The notes beneath the pieces were generated by a model. It was not told the DNA's origin and did not search any database. It was given only the letters and a program-made list of their open reading frames with translations. 64,000 nucleotides of DNA from Populus alba (taxonomy: Eukaryota > Streptophyta > Magnoliopsida > Malpighiales > Salicaceae): contig NC_133284.1 in assembly GCF_005239225.2 (NCBI RefSeq), positions 6,229,770 to 6,293,769 on the forward strand, read 5' to 3'. This document shows, in pieces, positions 1 to 10,565 of the stretch (positions within the stretch are counted from its first letter, which is position 1; each line of letters starts with the position of its first letter). The position numbers and the translations under genes are program-made.

Positions 1-2446
1 AAATAAGTTTTGAACTCAAAAAACGATGATGCTTTGTGCAGAAAATCTTTATTTCGTAGAAGCATTTTCCCATGGTATCCGGCCCTTTGCATCTCTCCAG
101 TTTCATGTGGAAAATTGTGGAGAGGTTACATAATTAACAATCATGGCCTAGTCTATGCCCAACGCTGTCCTGCAAGTTCATAGCTTCCGTTCGAGGAAAG
201 TTTCCTCAATGCCAATTGGCTGTTAGTTCAAATCATGTAGAAAAAAATAAGAACAAACAACTGTGTAAGAGAGATAACGCTATTTGCTTTGGGCTGAACT
301 TACGTCGTATTTGTAGGGTTTGTGAAGTTGTATTGTTTTTTAAAGTGTTTTTTTATTTAAAATAATATTTTTTATTTTTTATATTAATTTATTAAAATAA
401 TGTAAAAATATAAAAAAAATTAAAAAACAAATATATATTTTTTTAAATTTTAACAAACCTCCGGTGTGGAAAGCAGAACATATTGGCATATTTGGTTAGG
501 ATCTCTTTGATTAAAAGTTGAAAATGTGTACTCGGAGAGAGAGTTGAAAATGTGTATGATTAACACTCTTATTGTCTTGCAATGAAATCATTATACGACT
601 GAACTTGATGTTTTTATACCAATCAATGCTTCAATTGTTTTTTAATCTTGATCTATTAATCAATAAAATTTAGTAAAAATATACTAGCATACAACACTAT
701 GTTTGCCGTAACTTTGACTTTAATGGGATATATAATTGATTATAAAAAATTTAAAAGGAGTATCAGAGCGAACTATATACCACCCAATCATCGGGTCTCC
801 ATCTAATATTATAGTAAATTTAGAAGAGAGCCTCGATTTTAATTTTATGATCTTCAATTTCAATTCTATGATACCAATTTGATTGCTTAGGTTGGTAGGC
901 CCACAGCCACTACACAAATAAAAAAATTAAAATCCAATTTATTTATTAATTAATCCTAGCGAGAAACTAAAACAATTTTCATGTATTTACATTTAGATGT
1001 GTTTTTTAAACAGTAACTATTTTTAATTATTTATGTTAAAACAGAAAAGAAAAGCTATGGTTAGGTTGAGAGTAAAGAGGTGATATTATAATGAAGAAGT
1101 CAAATACAATCATTAAATTTATGATTTTTATTCAGTTTTACATTTGGAATTAAATAAAAATGAATCGTTAAAGAAGAAAAATAATAACTTAGAAAGTATT
1201 AACAACCATGATGTATAGCACATATTTAAATGTGTTTTAACAAAAGTTTTGTTTGAGTTATTCTACTTTATTTAAGAAAAAACAGATTGATTCAATTTAT
1301 TTATCATCATGGGCTTGGGAGATTTTCGATTATCGGGCTTTAAAAGGCTTCCCATATCTAAATTCTAGTAGGCTAGTAGCTTTGAAAATTTAGCAGGCAG
1401 TTATCTCCAACGTGGATGGTGGAGCTGGCATTCTTCTTTACGAGCCAAATGCACCACTCCCAGTCCCACCCATTTGTGCTTCTCTCCGGCTCTCCTTCCT
1501 GATAATCTCTCATCATACCCCAATTTCTGCAGCGGGAAAAAGAAATATTACTGTTTCTTTGTTTTCCCGGGGTGCTATTAGAAGCTGAGGATGATCGCAA
1601 AGTAGTCGTTAGTTCATTAGTGTCTAAGGGGATCATTGAGGATGAGGAGATGGAAAATGATTTTGTTGTTAATGCTAGTGTGGAGAAATTATTCTCCGCG
1701 AAATGATGTTGTATGATTTCCACAACATTACAGGTACGCTTTCAACCCGTTCTTTTGGATTCTGTGACTTCTAGTCCCAATTCCCGTAAAAGATGTGTTA
1801 AATATGTGTTTGTATCCGTTTATCTTGTACCTAGCTTGTTTTTGCAAATTGAAATGTTGATTTCAGCATTTGATGGTTCTAAATACTTGAACAGAAGCTT
1901 GCCTTTTCTTTTGCAAATAGTCATGTTTATTCCCGCAACTAAAGTTTCCAGGGAGATTTTCAGTATTTCCATTTTGGTTGTTTCATCTTCTTGCGTTGTT
2001 GTTAGCCTCAGTTGTGCATCTAGTTTCATTACTACATCTTAAAGGTTGAATACGAACTTCGTTAGTGCAAGCCGGAATCTCACTCTTTTGTTGTGGCTTG
2101 GCTTGTTAAATGCTTCACATAGTTTCAATATCAGTTGCATTTGCAAATACCTGAACTTGAAATGATCCTTTTTCTCAGTATTAATAGCAAGCTAGCTAAG
2201 CCGGAATTTGTTCTAATAGAAAGTATCCCTTCCTAATCATTTCCAGCCCTGCGCATTTACAGTGCACTATTATATTTGATAGTATAGAAATTAAGCTTAC
2301 TTCACATAAGTTTTTTATTCAAGAACTTAATGTACACTATCGAGAGAACCATGCTACCCGAGTGAAAGAAAAGGAAGTCAAGGACGTAAAGGTGACACGT
2401 TCTATTCTTTTTCCTTGTTTTTCTTGGTAAGATGTTACTGCTAAAC
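1..2446. other. intergenic, one MITE-like copy and one coding-like stretch
   Basis: No gene could be supported here. An AT-rich MITE-like block lies at about 335-465. On the plus strand about 1564-1705 reads open for roughly 45 codons with an acidic, soluble-protein look (fragments such as VVVSSLVSKG and VNASVEKLFSAK), ends at a stop, and is followed at 1732-1737 by a donor-like ACAG/GTACGC. I recognise no family and see no start codon, so it may be a gene relic or chance. The stretch just below 2447 should hold the 3' untranslated region of the minus-strand LIR1-type gene. Confidence 0.5.
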
Positions 2447-3044
2447 TCATCCCTGAGATCCAGGGTCACAGAACTCTCCTCCGAGATCATCACAAGCCTC
2501 ATCTTGGAATACCCTGTAAAGAAACGAAAGAATCCTTGTTAAAACCTCAGATATTTTGTTCAATTCTTGTCATTGCAAATCTTTAAACTTGTAAAACTAA
2601 AGATGGGGTCCTGAGATCTTACGTCTTGGCACTGTTGTACTCTAAATATTCTCTATCAATCTGCTCTGAAGTGCTGGGAGTGGTACTTCTGGCATCTGGT
2701 TTGAGCTTCACTTCAGGATACATCTCAACATTACAAGCTTCTCCTCCTATTGTCTCACAAGCCTCAGCTGGAAAAACACTGGACAAAACATGTAATGAAA
2801 GTATATTGTTAACCGTAACTTTTAATGTTGAAGATACGAAACTGAGGGTGATGGAGAGCAGAATTTACGAGGTAAAGGAGCTGTAATCAACTGTTGAAGT
2901 GTCGTTTGTCACTGGAGCACTTGCTTTGATCGGGGAACATTTGGCGGTCTGTAACCTTGGGACGACCCTCCTTGCCGAAGCTAAACTTTTGTTAGGTGTT
3001 ACAAGAGGGAGAATTGATGGCGTAAGAAATATGGCTGCCTGCAT
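2447..3044 (-). CDS. LIR1: light-regulated chloroplast protein, LIR1/CCL type, 3 exons
   Basis: Exons on the minus strand: 3044-2869, 2778-2623 and 2513-2447, together 399 bases or 132 residues, in frame across two GT-AG introns. Residues 1 to about 45 are Ser/Ala/Arg/Pro-rich with few acidic residues, as expected for a chloroplast transit peptide. The mature part carries the family's two Cys-containing repeats: VFPAEACETIGGEAC from residue 60 and VFQDEACDDLGGEFC from residue 112. Proteins of this family (rice LIR1, Arabidopsis CCL) are light- and clock-regulated plastid proteins; rice LIR1 helps attach leaf-type ferredoxin-NADP reductase to thylakoids. Length fits the family, about 128-141 residues as I recall. 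The second repeat begins VFQDEA where VFPGEA is usual in the relatives I remember, a small oddity. Two GATAAG boxes lie about 100-130 bp upstream of the start. The short exons hide this gene from simple open-reading-frame scanning; I found it by reading the minus strand. Confidence 0.9.
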
Positions 3045-3139
3045 TTTCTATGGATAGTGTGGGATCGGAGCTTGAAGCCACTGAGAGGAGAGGGATCTGT
3101 ATTTCTAAGGTGGTTGTTCGATAATGACCATGGACAACA

Positions 3140-3176
3140 GATAAGGTAGCCAAGATTTTTTTTTGGAATGGATAAG
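3140..3176. promoter_or_regulatory. two GATAAG I-box cores upstream of LIR1-type gene
   Basis: GATAAGG occurs at 3140-3146 and 3171-3177 on the plus strand, opposite in orientation to the gene and about 100-130 bp before its start codon at 3044. The I-box core GATAAG is a known element of light-responsive plant promoters, which suits the neighbouring gene. Six-base cores also occur by chance, and the transcription start is unknown, so this is suggestive only. Confidence 0.4.
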
Positions 3177-3177
3177 G

Positions 3178-3648
3178 TTTGATTTTTATTTGACCGAAAA
3201 ATGTGGTGGTAAAGGTTTTAATTTTTAGAGGGCTTGGCCTCGAGTATCTTGCTCATTTAATATTCAAAAGTTGACAAAAGATCAATGGAAATATTCACTA
3301 ATGGGATTTTGTTAGTTGTTATTTTTAATATAAATACTTTAAAAAAAATTTTAAAAATACTATTTAAAATGAAATCCGAAACAGGCCCGGCCCAAAATCT
3401 TAAACCCACCGATAACACCATGGATTTAGATTTCAGTATTTGTTAGTTTCCATGTAATATTCTGAAATTCGCAAAAAAAAAATAAAAATGGTATAGTTGT
3501 TGATAACTGGAAAGGAAAACAAATGGTGCGTTTACCGAACGCTAAGGCCATTATCTATTGAAGAAATTCAGGAAATATTTGAAAAGAAAAAATCTCTCTC
3601 CGAATGCAATGACTGTAGTCCATCCAGTGGCGGAGCGAAATTTAACAG

Positions 3649-3681
<33 letters not shown>

Positions 3682-5080
3682 GTTCTAGAAAAAGGTTAGA
3701 TAAATAAAAGATTAATTTATTTTAAAAAAAAATCATTAAAAATAAATATAAGAAGTATCTTTTTTAGAATAAATGTGAGTATCAATACTTAATATACGGA
3801 AACTATAATGAGAAATATTAAACTATGAAAACATCTTTACTATATTTTCTTTTTTATTACTCCTCTTAAAGTGCATTGGATTGCATCCAACGCATTAATT
3901 TTGTAATTAATATCATTTTTTAAAAGGAGTTTAAATACTTGACTTAGAGTGCAATTGACATGTGAAAAATAATTTTTGACTTTGAGTAATAGTTTAAGAG
4001 TTATTTTTTATAAATATTTTATGACAAAAATTAGTTAAAGTTAGAGATATGTTTGGTATAAATGATTTAAAATAATTTTTTGAAGGAAGAAAAATGTTAT
4101 AAATTAGAATCCATATATTAAAATTTTAAAAATTTAACTTTTAATTAAAATAAAATTTTGGATACAGGCATTATTAGGCTTGTGTGCTAGTCAGTATATC
4201 GAAGAGCACGAAACGAGGAAGATATGAATTTGGAATTACTAATCAATCTGCAGAAACAGTTGCTGAGCGATCGATTGATAATCTCTTACATTTGTGTAAT
4301 CTATTGTCAAATTCACAATGATCGGATGAGCAGTAAGTTCCAATTTTTAATTTTTCTGACAGAAACAAAACTTAAAGAACCTGCTGCTGCTTTCACATCA
4401 ATTTATGTTTCTCTAATCGGGTTCCTTGCCTGAGCTATCTATATCCTGATTCACACTGTATCAAGCCATCTACTTCTTGAGCTTGATTGCCATTTTATTA
4501 GCTTTTTGAGTGGGTATGCGTACCGATTATGCATGTGGATTGGAAAAAAATTCCCTAATCTTCAGATATTCATAGTGCATTTCTTGAGACAAATGATTAA
4601 CAACTGCCAGCTTATTAGGGCTCTTCATATCAAAATACGAACTTAAACTTTGTTTTATTTGCCAGAGATGGTACCAGTACTATAATTCAGAAATAACACA
4701 AGAGAAAAGTCAGCTCACTTGATGACGCAGCTGGGCTAAACATGGTAGAGTTCTATCCAGATCATGTGTTTCCTCCTCCAAACCTTTGATCCAAGATGGG
4801 AGAAATTATACGCAAAAGCATTTGCAACATCAGCTGTCTGTAAAGTCCTCATAAGCATAAATTTCAGGGTTGGAAGCAGTGAACAACCAAGCCAATCTGC
4901 ATATGCTAGGCGGCTGGAAGAGAGAGTAGCGTTCATAGTTTATCTGCACTTCATCTAAACCATTAGATTTGCAACTTGCAAGTTAGTATTTCAGTTGGTC
5001 TATGGCTGTCAGATCTGCAGAATCGTATCGGAAAAAATCAACAAGAATTATTAGGCCTGGCTGTAGAGTCATTATGCAGA
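3178..5080. other. intergenic, AT-rich, no supported gene
   Basis: Holds a 25-base poly-T run at 3649-3673, a short MITE-like AT block near 3295-3370, and generally AT-rich DNA. Open stretches at 4224-4433 (plus) and 4736-4936 (minus) show no family motif. The latter lies downstream of the LINE relic on the same strand and could be more of it, but I cannot show that. Confidence 0.5.
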
Positions 5081-5084
5081 CCTT

Positions 5085-5480
5085 GACCCAAAGTTCATCC
5101 GAATTATTCAGGAATACCAATTTAATTAATCAAGCATGGCTGAATTATTAAATCCTGCCTGATGAATACCCTGACCACCACAGTTTCATGGAGAGGACAC
5201 CCTCGCCCGGTTAACAAGATGGAGATCCCTGCTATTAGACCTTGAAGCCCATAAGCATTGCCTGGCAAGTTGATCAGTCTTGTTACGCAATCAACATGAA
5301 ATTCACACCCAGTCAATGTTCTTGCCCCAAAACTTGTGATATTGGGGACTTCCACGCTGCCAATCTACGGCAGATTTTCTCGATAATAGCAGAGTAAATT
5401 GACACAAGTTGGCTCTGATCTTGTTTTGTGAGCAGAACACCCAAATACTTGCTCATATTTCTAAGGCGAAAGATATGCCA
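5085..5480 (-). mobile_element. LINE (non-LTR) reverse transcriptase remnant
   Basis: Reading the minus strand from about 5466 down gives MSKYLGVLLTKQ followed by IYSAIIEKICRRLAAWKS. This matches the conserved stretch just after the catalytic region of plant LINE reverse transcriptases (the KYLGVPL ... I..KI..RL..WK pattern). Farther along, in another frame, the pattern HLVN..RV..P..CGGQGI...NNSAML resembles the next conserved block of the same family. At least one frameshift and several stops separate them, so this is a decayed fragment. No ends, poly-A tail or target duplication could be found. Without a profile search the assignment rests on motif memory. Confidence 0.55.
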
Positions 5481-5846
5481 AGAATCGCTGTGATCCGGTT
5501 CTTGAAAGAGACATGAACTGAAGAGTTTATATAAGCTTTAGACTTGCATCCAATTTCCCCATATAAGATTCTAGATTGATCAGGTAGAACTTGATTATAT
5601 AATACAGCTGCCAGTAATTTATCCAGTCTATACTAAACATGCAAATAAAGATTGTAATCTTTTTTTTTTTTTCTTGTTCTTATACTAAAGTTATCTCGAA
5701 GCAGATTTTTCATATTTGCTAGAACCCATAGACTTGTGTGCGACTGGAAAGCAGAACTTTGAAGAAGTGCTATTTTCTAGCTGGACTGACTATAATGCGC
5801 TAACTAGGAATACAGCAGATATGAATCATTTATACTAGATTTAGGC

Positions 5847-5985
5847 AAGAATCACTCTCCTACAATCAGGCCAGCACAGTACATAATCTCCAGAAAAACT
5901 CCATCTCCTAAAGAATCACTCACTCTCCTGTAATCATGCCTGCACGGTACACAATCTCCAGCTGATCAAGAATCACTCTCCTGCA
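5847..5985. repeat. degenerate short tandem repeat, about 60 bp unit
   Basis: AAGAATCACT followed by CTCTCCT recurs at 5847, 5911 and 5968. The first two copies continue with matching CATAATCTCCAG / CACAATCTCCAG tails after a shared GCAC.GTACA segment, so the unit is 57-64 bp with about 2.3 copies; the second copy has a 4-base CACT insertion. No coding role is apparent. Confidence 0.6.
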
Positions 5986-6733
5986 GAGCCGGCCAGAGCA
6001 TATAGGAAACCACAAAGCTCCCGCCTAACAAAAAGACCCTAGGAATAAGTAAAGCATATCTGTCAAATATGCTTTATGAAATGAAAATTGTCTCTATTTA
6101 ACAAAAAGCCTCAAATACAAAATGAAGTTTGCTTAAGGCCTCACTTGTCAGACATGCATAAAAAATAAAAAAATAAAATATTTCTTAAATATTTTTAAAT
6201 GTTTCATTTATAATTTTGCTCAAGCCGGCTCTGCTCTCCTGCACAATCTTAGCTGCTAGACGGAAGCTTTCTATGCATCCTGCTCCATCTATTGTATAAT
6301 TATCTGAAAATAAAGCAATACAAATAACCCTAAAACTCATTCAACCATTAGTCTCCTTAAGATTCAATGGTGTTAAGCCTTGTGCTATATTCAGAACAGC
6401 AAGTCTTAGTTATGGCCATTGCTTTCACTCTGTTCTGGAATCAAGATTGTCCACAATTATTGGAAGACTTAGAGGACTCATGGAATTTGTGACTAGTCAA
6501 CACTTGAATTCATGCCCAAATTCATCCTTCGATTCAACAATCGAGGCTAATTTTAGACGAGAAGAACACCCGTACTACAGAATTGAACCACGGAGTTATG
6601 ATAGGAGGGATCAATAGGCATTTAACAAGGAAGATTACATAACTCAAAATAAATAAATAAAATGCTGTGTTTATTTTATACAAGAAACCAATCATACCAA
6701 ACCTAAGAGAGCACAAGGCATGGATTTTCAAAA
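5986..6733. other. intergenic, 3' flank of the TNL gene
   Basis: No coding or RNA gene is visible. This AT-rich stretch probably includes the 3' untranslated region of the minus-strand TIR-NBS-LRR gene that ends at 6734. Confidence 0.4.
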
Positions 6734-9700
6734 CTAATTGAAGTCAGGTGAGAATTTTCGCACCAAGACCATTCTCGATAGGGGGAACTCCGTAAGTAGA
6801 TAATTTTTCCACTGCTCGATTGTTGAAGATGATATTGAACCGTAAAAGGAATGATATGGTGCGGATATCACCCTATCTCTTCCAACTTCTAACTCTTCAA
6901 ATGAGGGCATCTCTGCGATCACATGAATCCCACATTCTTTCACTGAATTATATGTGTTGGTCAATTTCACAGAGAGTTCCAATTCCTCATCTCCGCCAAG
7001 TTCTTCCATTTCCATCTCACTTATACTTATGTATCTTATCCAACTTCCACGACGCACAAAGCTTGCCAGCTCTAAGGATTTAAACAATTGAATACCGTTG
7101 CTTTTAATTTTTATAGTAAGCTCACCATCCATGATACTGACATTTTCTAAAGCAAACCAAAGAACCAAGCCCTGGAAAACTGGAGGGACATGAAATGATA
7201 ATGAAGATCCTTCTCCATGGAAGCTCAACCAATTTGGCATCTTACCACCATCGAAGTGAATCTGATACCCGTAACCACCATTGCGCAATGCCTGTAGATA
7301 AATTGATTTTAAAGAATGCTGAAATTTTAGACACTACGTGCGCGCGAGTATGTATGTATGTGTCAGTGTTTATGTGTGTGCAAGATAGACGAAGACAGTA
7401 CCTCAACAAAACTCTTCTTACTGCTATTTGACAAACCGCAGCTGCCACTAGAGAAAATAACCCAACCATGGTTACTTAGACCTTCCATGCCCTGAATCTC
7501 TATTAAGTTTCCGCACCCTTCTAGAGACAGAATTGGATTTGTTTTTGACTGGATTGGCAGACATACTCTTTTCATCGACCTACAAGAATCTGCATACAAT
7601 TTCTCTAAACTTGAGGGAAGCTCTGAAATTGATTCAAGATTGCTGCAATTCTGAACTCTCAAATGCTGCAGCTTAGTAAGGACGCTGATGCCAGAAGGCA
7701 GACTGAGGAATTTGTTTCCCGATAAATTCAATTCTTCGAGAGAGGACAAACCTCCAAAATAAAAACAATTAGTTGCGCTTTCAGACAAACCATAATTAGC
7801 AAGTTTAAGACGTTTCACTGATCTCCATTCAATGAAAGAAGTTGGCAAGAAAGTTTTCACTCTTAAAGCACTTGCTGAAATCCATGTTGAAATTGGTGAA
7901 GGACAAGATGTAGATGATAGTGAGTCCTGATTGAAATTGGATACACGCAATGACAACTTCCTCACATACTTTAATTGTCCAATTGAAGAGAGAAGATGCT
8001 CATTCTGAATTTCTTCTGAATTTCATCTGCTAGCAGCTCAGTTAAGGATTCAATATCACCCATGTGCTCTGGCAACTTCTCAAGTTGTGAACACCCTGAA
8101 ATATTCAAACTTTCAAGAGACTTTACATCACAAATACTTTCAGGAAGAATCTTTATCCTCCAACATCCTTTCAGATTCAAGAAAACAAGGCTCTTCAAAT
8201 ATCCAACAGATTGATGCACCTCAATTAAACTCGAGCAACCTTCAAGCATTAGTTTTTCTAGGCTTGAGCTGTGTAAGCTTGGTGTTTTAATAAGATGCTT
8301 TGAATAACTGAGGTTAAGAATTTTTAACTTGTTGAGAATCTGTCAGGTCAATGAGAAAAATAATAAGAAGACTAATCATAAAAATAGCAACTTGAAAATA
8401 TAAATTGTATCAAGGAAAAATTTTGAAGGATTGTAGTATGTTTCGCACCCTTTTCTCCTTCCATAATTCTTTGACGTTGCTATACTGCAAATCAAGAACA
8501 ACTAGGTTGTCCAACATCAAATCGGATGGAAAAGATTTCAAAGGGCATTCGAGCCAACAAATCCATATTAACTCTTCAGAAAGCAGTTTGAAAGGTCCAG
8601 TGAGATGTACTCCATTGATTTGGAGTAACTTCAAGAATCTCATCTTTGTAAATGATCCTGTGGTAAGTGATTTATCTTCTGATGCTCTGGCATCCAGCGC
8701 TAGACCCTCTACAACTTCCGTTCCCTGAAACACCAACAAAATTCAATAGAACTTCCAAGTGATTGTATGCAAGAAGTTTGAAAAGAAAGATAAACTCGCA
8801 TGATGATTTTGCTTTTGTGTAAGCATTTAGTTATTACCATATGCTTGTTGAGTACATTCCATGCATCCTCACGTTGCCAAATTCGGCTGCGTTTTCCAGG
8901 GTGGCCAGGTGACTCTTTATGAATGATGTCCCTTCCCATGTCTCGTAATAGATCATGCATGCTTATCTTTCCAAAAGCATCAACTTTAATCAGAGACCTT
9001 TCACTCAGAGTTCCCAAATCATCTTCTGGATTGTAACCACAACGGGCTTCTAGTACTTTTGCTACATAATCTTTATTTCTACCAATAAAAAAGCATGCAA
9101 TATCAAGAAATGTATTTTGCAGTCCATGGTCATCCAGTGAATCAAAACTTATTCTTAGTTTTTTCTGAATTTCACGGTTTGGAATTTTTCTCATTTTGTC
9201 AATTACACATTTCCATCTAGCTCTGTTTTTCCCGGACAAACAAGAACCTAAAACCTCAAGGGCTAAAGGAAGTCCTCCACAGTAATCAACCACATCATTT
9301 GAAAGCTCAACATGATCTTTTTCTGGCTTGGTGTCCCCAAAGGCATGCCAACTGAAAAGTTGAAGGGACTCGTCTCGTTTCAATTCCTCAACCCGATATG
9401 TTCGATCCACTTTAAGAAGCAAGTGTTCATCTCTAGTCGTGATTATTACTCTACTTCCGGGACCAAACCAACTTCGGTCTCCCATCAAAGCATTTAGTTG
9501 GTTCTGATGAGCCACATCATCAACAACAACAAGAACTCTTTTGTGACAAATTCTTTCTTTGATCAGAACCATTCCTCGAACAACATTACTGATGTTAACA
9601 GTATTTTGTTTTAAAATATCATGAAGAAGTTGTTCTTGTAAAAGAACCAGACCATTAGATTGTTCTGATGTTTCATTGATATTCCAAAGGAAACAACTTC

Positions 9701-10565
9701 CTTCGAATCTATAGCAGAATTGGTTAAATACAACTTTTGCTATACTTGTCTTTCCTATTCCTGGCATCCCATGTATGCCCACGATGCAAACCTCATCTGT
9801 TGCAGTACTTAGGAAGTCACTAATAGCAAGGACAAGGGGATCAATACCTACTAGGTGAGTGGCAACATTTATGTACTTGGGATCCAATTTATTCAACACA
9901 TCCTTGACAATCTCTTGGATAAATTTTGATTCGTGCCTGTCCATAGACAAAAGCAAGTCATTAATAGAGAGACAATTAAACCTGTTAAGAAAATATTTTA
10001 TAGTTTCATATGGTAAAATCTAATGTATGATTACTCCGTAAATGTGTGCAGGTGAATCTTGGAGAGAAAAGGCATACCCATTTTCCATATCATTGAGATT
10101 CCATCCAGATAGGTTTCCAGCCTCCTCCAGAGCTTTTCTCCACTCCTTCACCTTCTCTGTAAAAGCCTCTTCATGTCTATGAAATGCTTTTGCAAAACCG
10201 CCTGTCTGTTTTCTCACTTCTGAAGGATCAATGTCATAGAATATAGGAAGAACAATCTGATCAGTTTTTCTATTTTTGCTCTCAAGAATCTCTACAAGTT
10301 CATTAAGACACCATCTAGAAGAAGCATATCCTTTTGAGAAGACCACTACAGATATCTTTGATTCTTGAATTGCCATGTGAAGATGTTTGGAGATTTCTTC
10401 TCCTCTAGGAATTTCATTCTGATCTCGAAAAGTGTGGATTCCTGCTTGGACAAAGGCAGTATATAGATGATCTGTAAAAGTCTTGCGATTATCTTCTCCT
10501 CTAAAACTCAGAAATACATCTTAGGCCCCTTTTGGTCTAGAGCCAGAAGACTCTGGCTCTGTCAT
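6734..10565 (-). pseudogene. TIR-NBS-LRR (TNL) resistance gene with two disabling lesions
   Basis: Five minus-strand exons with GT-AG borders: 10565-10078 (TIR), 9936-8838 (NB-ARC), 8724-8449, 8339-7402 (LRR) and 7291-6734 (post-LRR). Without one duplicated 11-mer they sum to exactly 1116 codons. Intact TNL proteins sense pathogen effectors, and their TIR domains act as NAD-cleaving enzymes. Visible motifs: DVFLSFRGEDNR (TIR), SSRWCLNELVEI with the likely catalytic Glu, P-loop GMPGIGKTS, kinase-2 VLVVVDDV, RNBS-B GSRVIITTRD, CGGLPLAL, FLDIACFF, and MHDLLRDMG. Two lesions break it. Codon 15 (10523-10521) is TAA exactly where Tyr of YDVFLSF is expected. An exact tandem duplication at 8003-8024 shifts the LRR frame to a stop at 7971-7973. 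All splice sites look intact and no other stop is seen, so inactivation looks recent. Re-initiation at the Met at 10376 would lose the first TIR strand. A functional allele may exist in other individuals. Confidence 0.93.
8003..8024 (-). repeat. 11-bp exact tandem duplication (frameshift) in LRR exon
   Basis: The minus strand reads GAAATTCAGAA twice in a row, at 8024-8014 and 8013-8003. With a single copy the frame runs straight from ...LLADEIQ into NEHLLSSIGQLKYV, the expected LRR sequence. With two copies the frame shifts and ends at TAA (7971-7973). The extra 11 bases are therefore the causal lesion. Confidence 0.93.

Noticed and set aside
720..917. Minus-strand open frame of 65 codons
   Set aside because: No domain, no partner exon and AT-rich codon content; length is expected by chance.
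3497..3688. Plus-strand open frame ending in poly-Phe
   Set aside because: The frame is carried through a 25-base poly-T run, so it is an artefact.
8087..8728. Plus-strand open frames across the TNL LRR exons
   Set aside because: They are the antisense shadow of real minus-strand exons.
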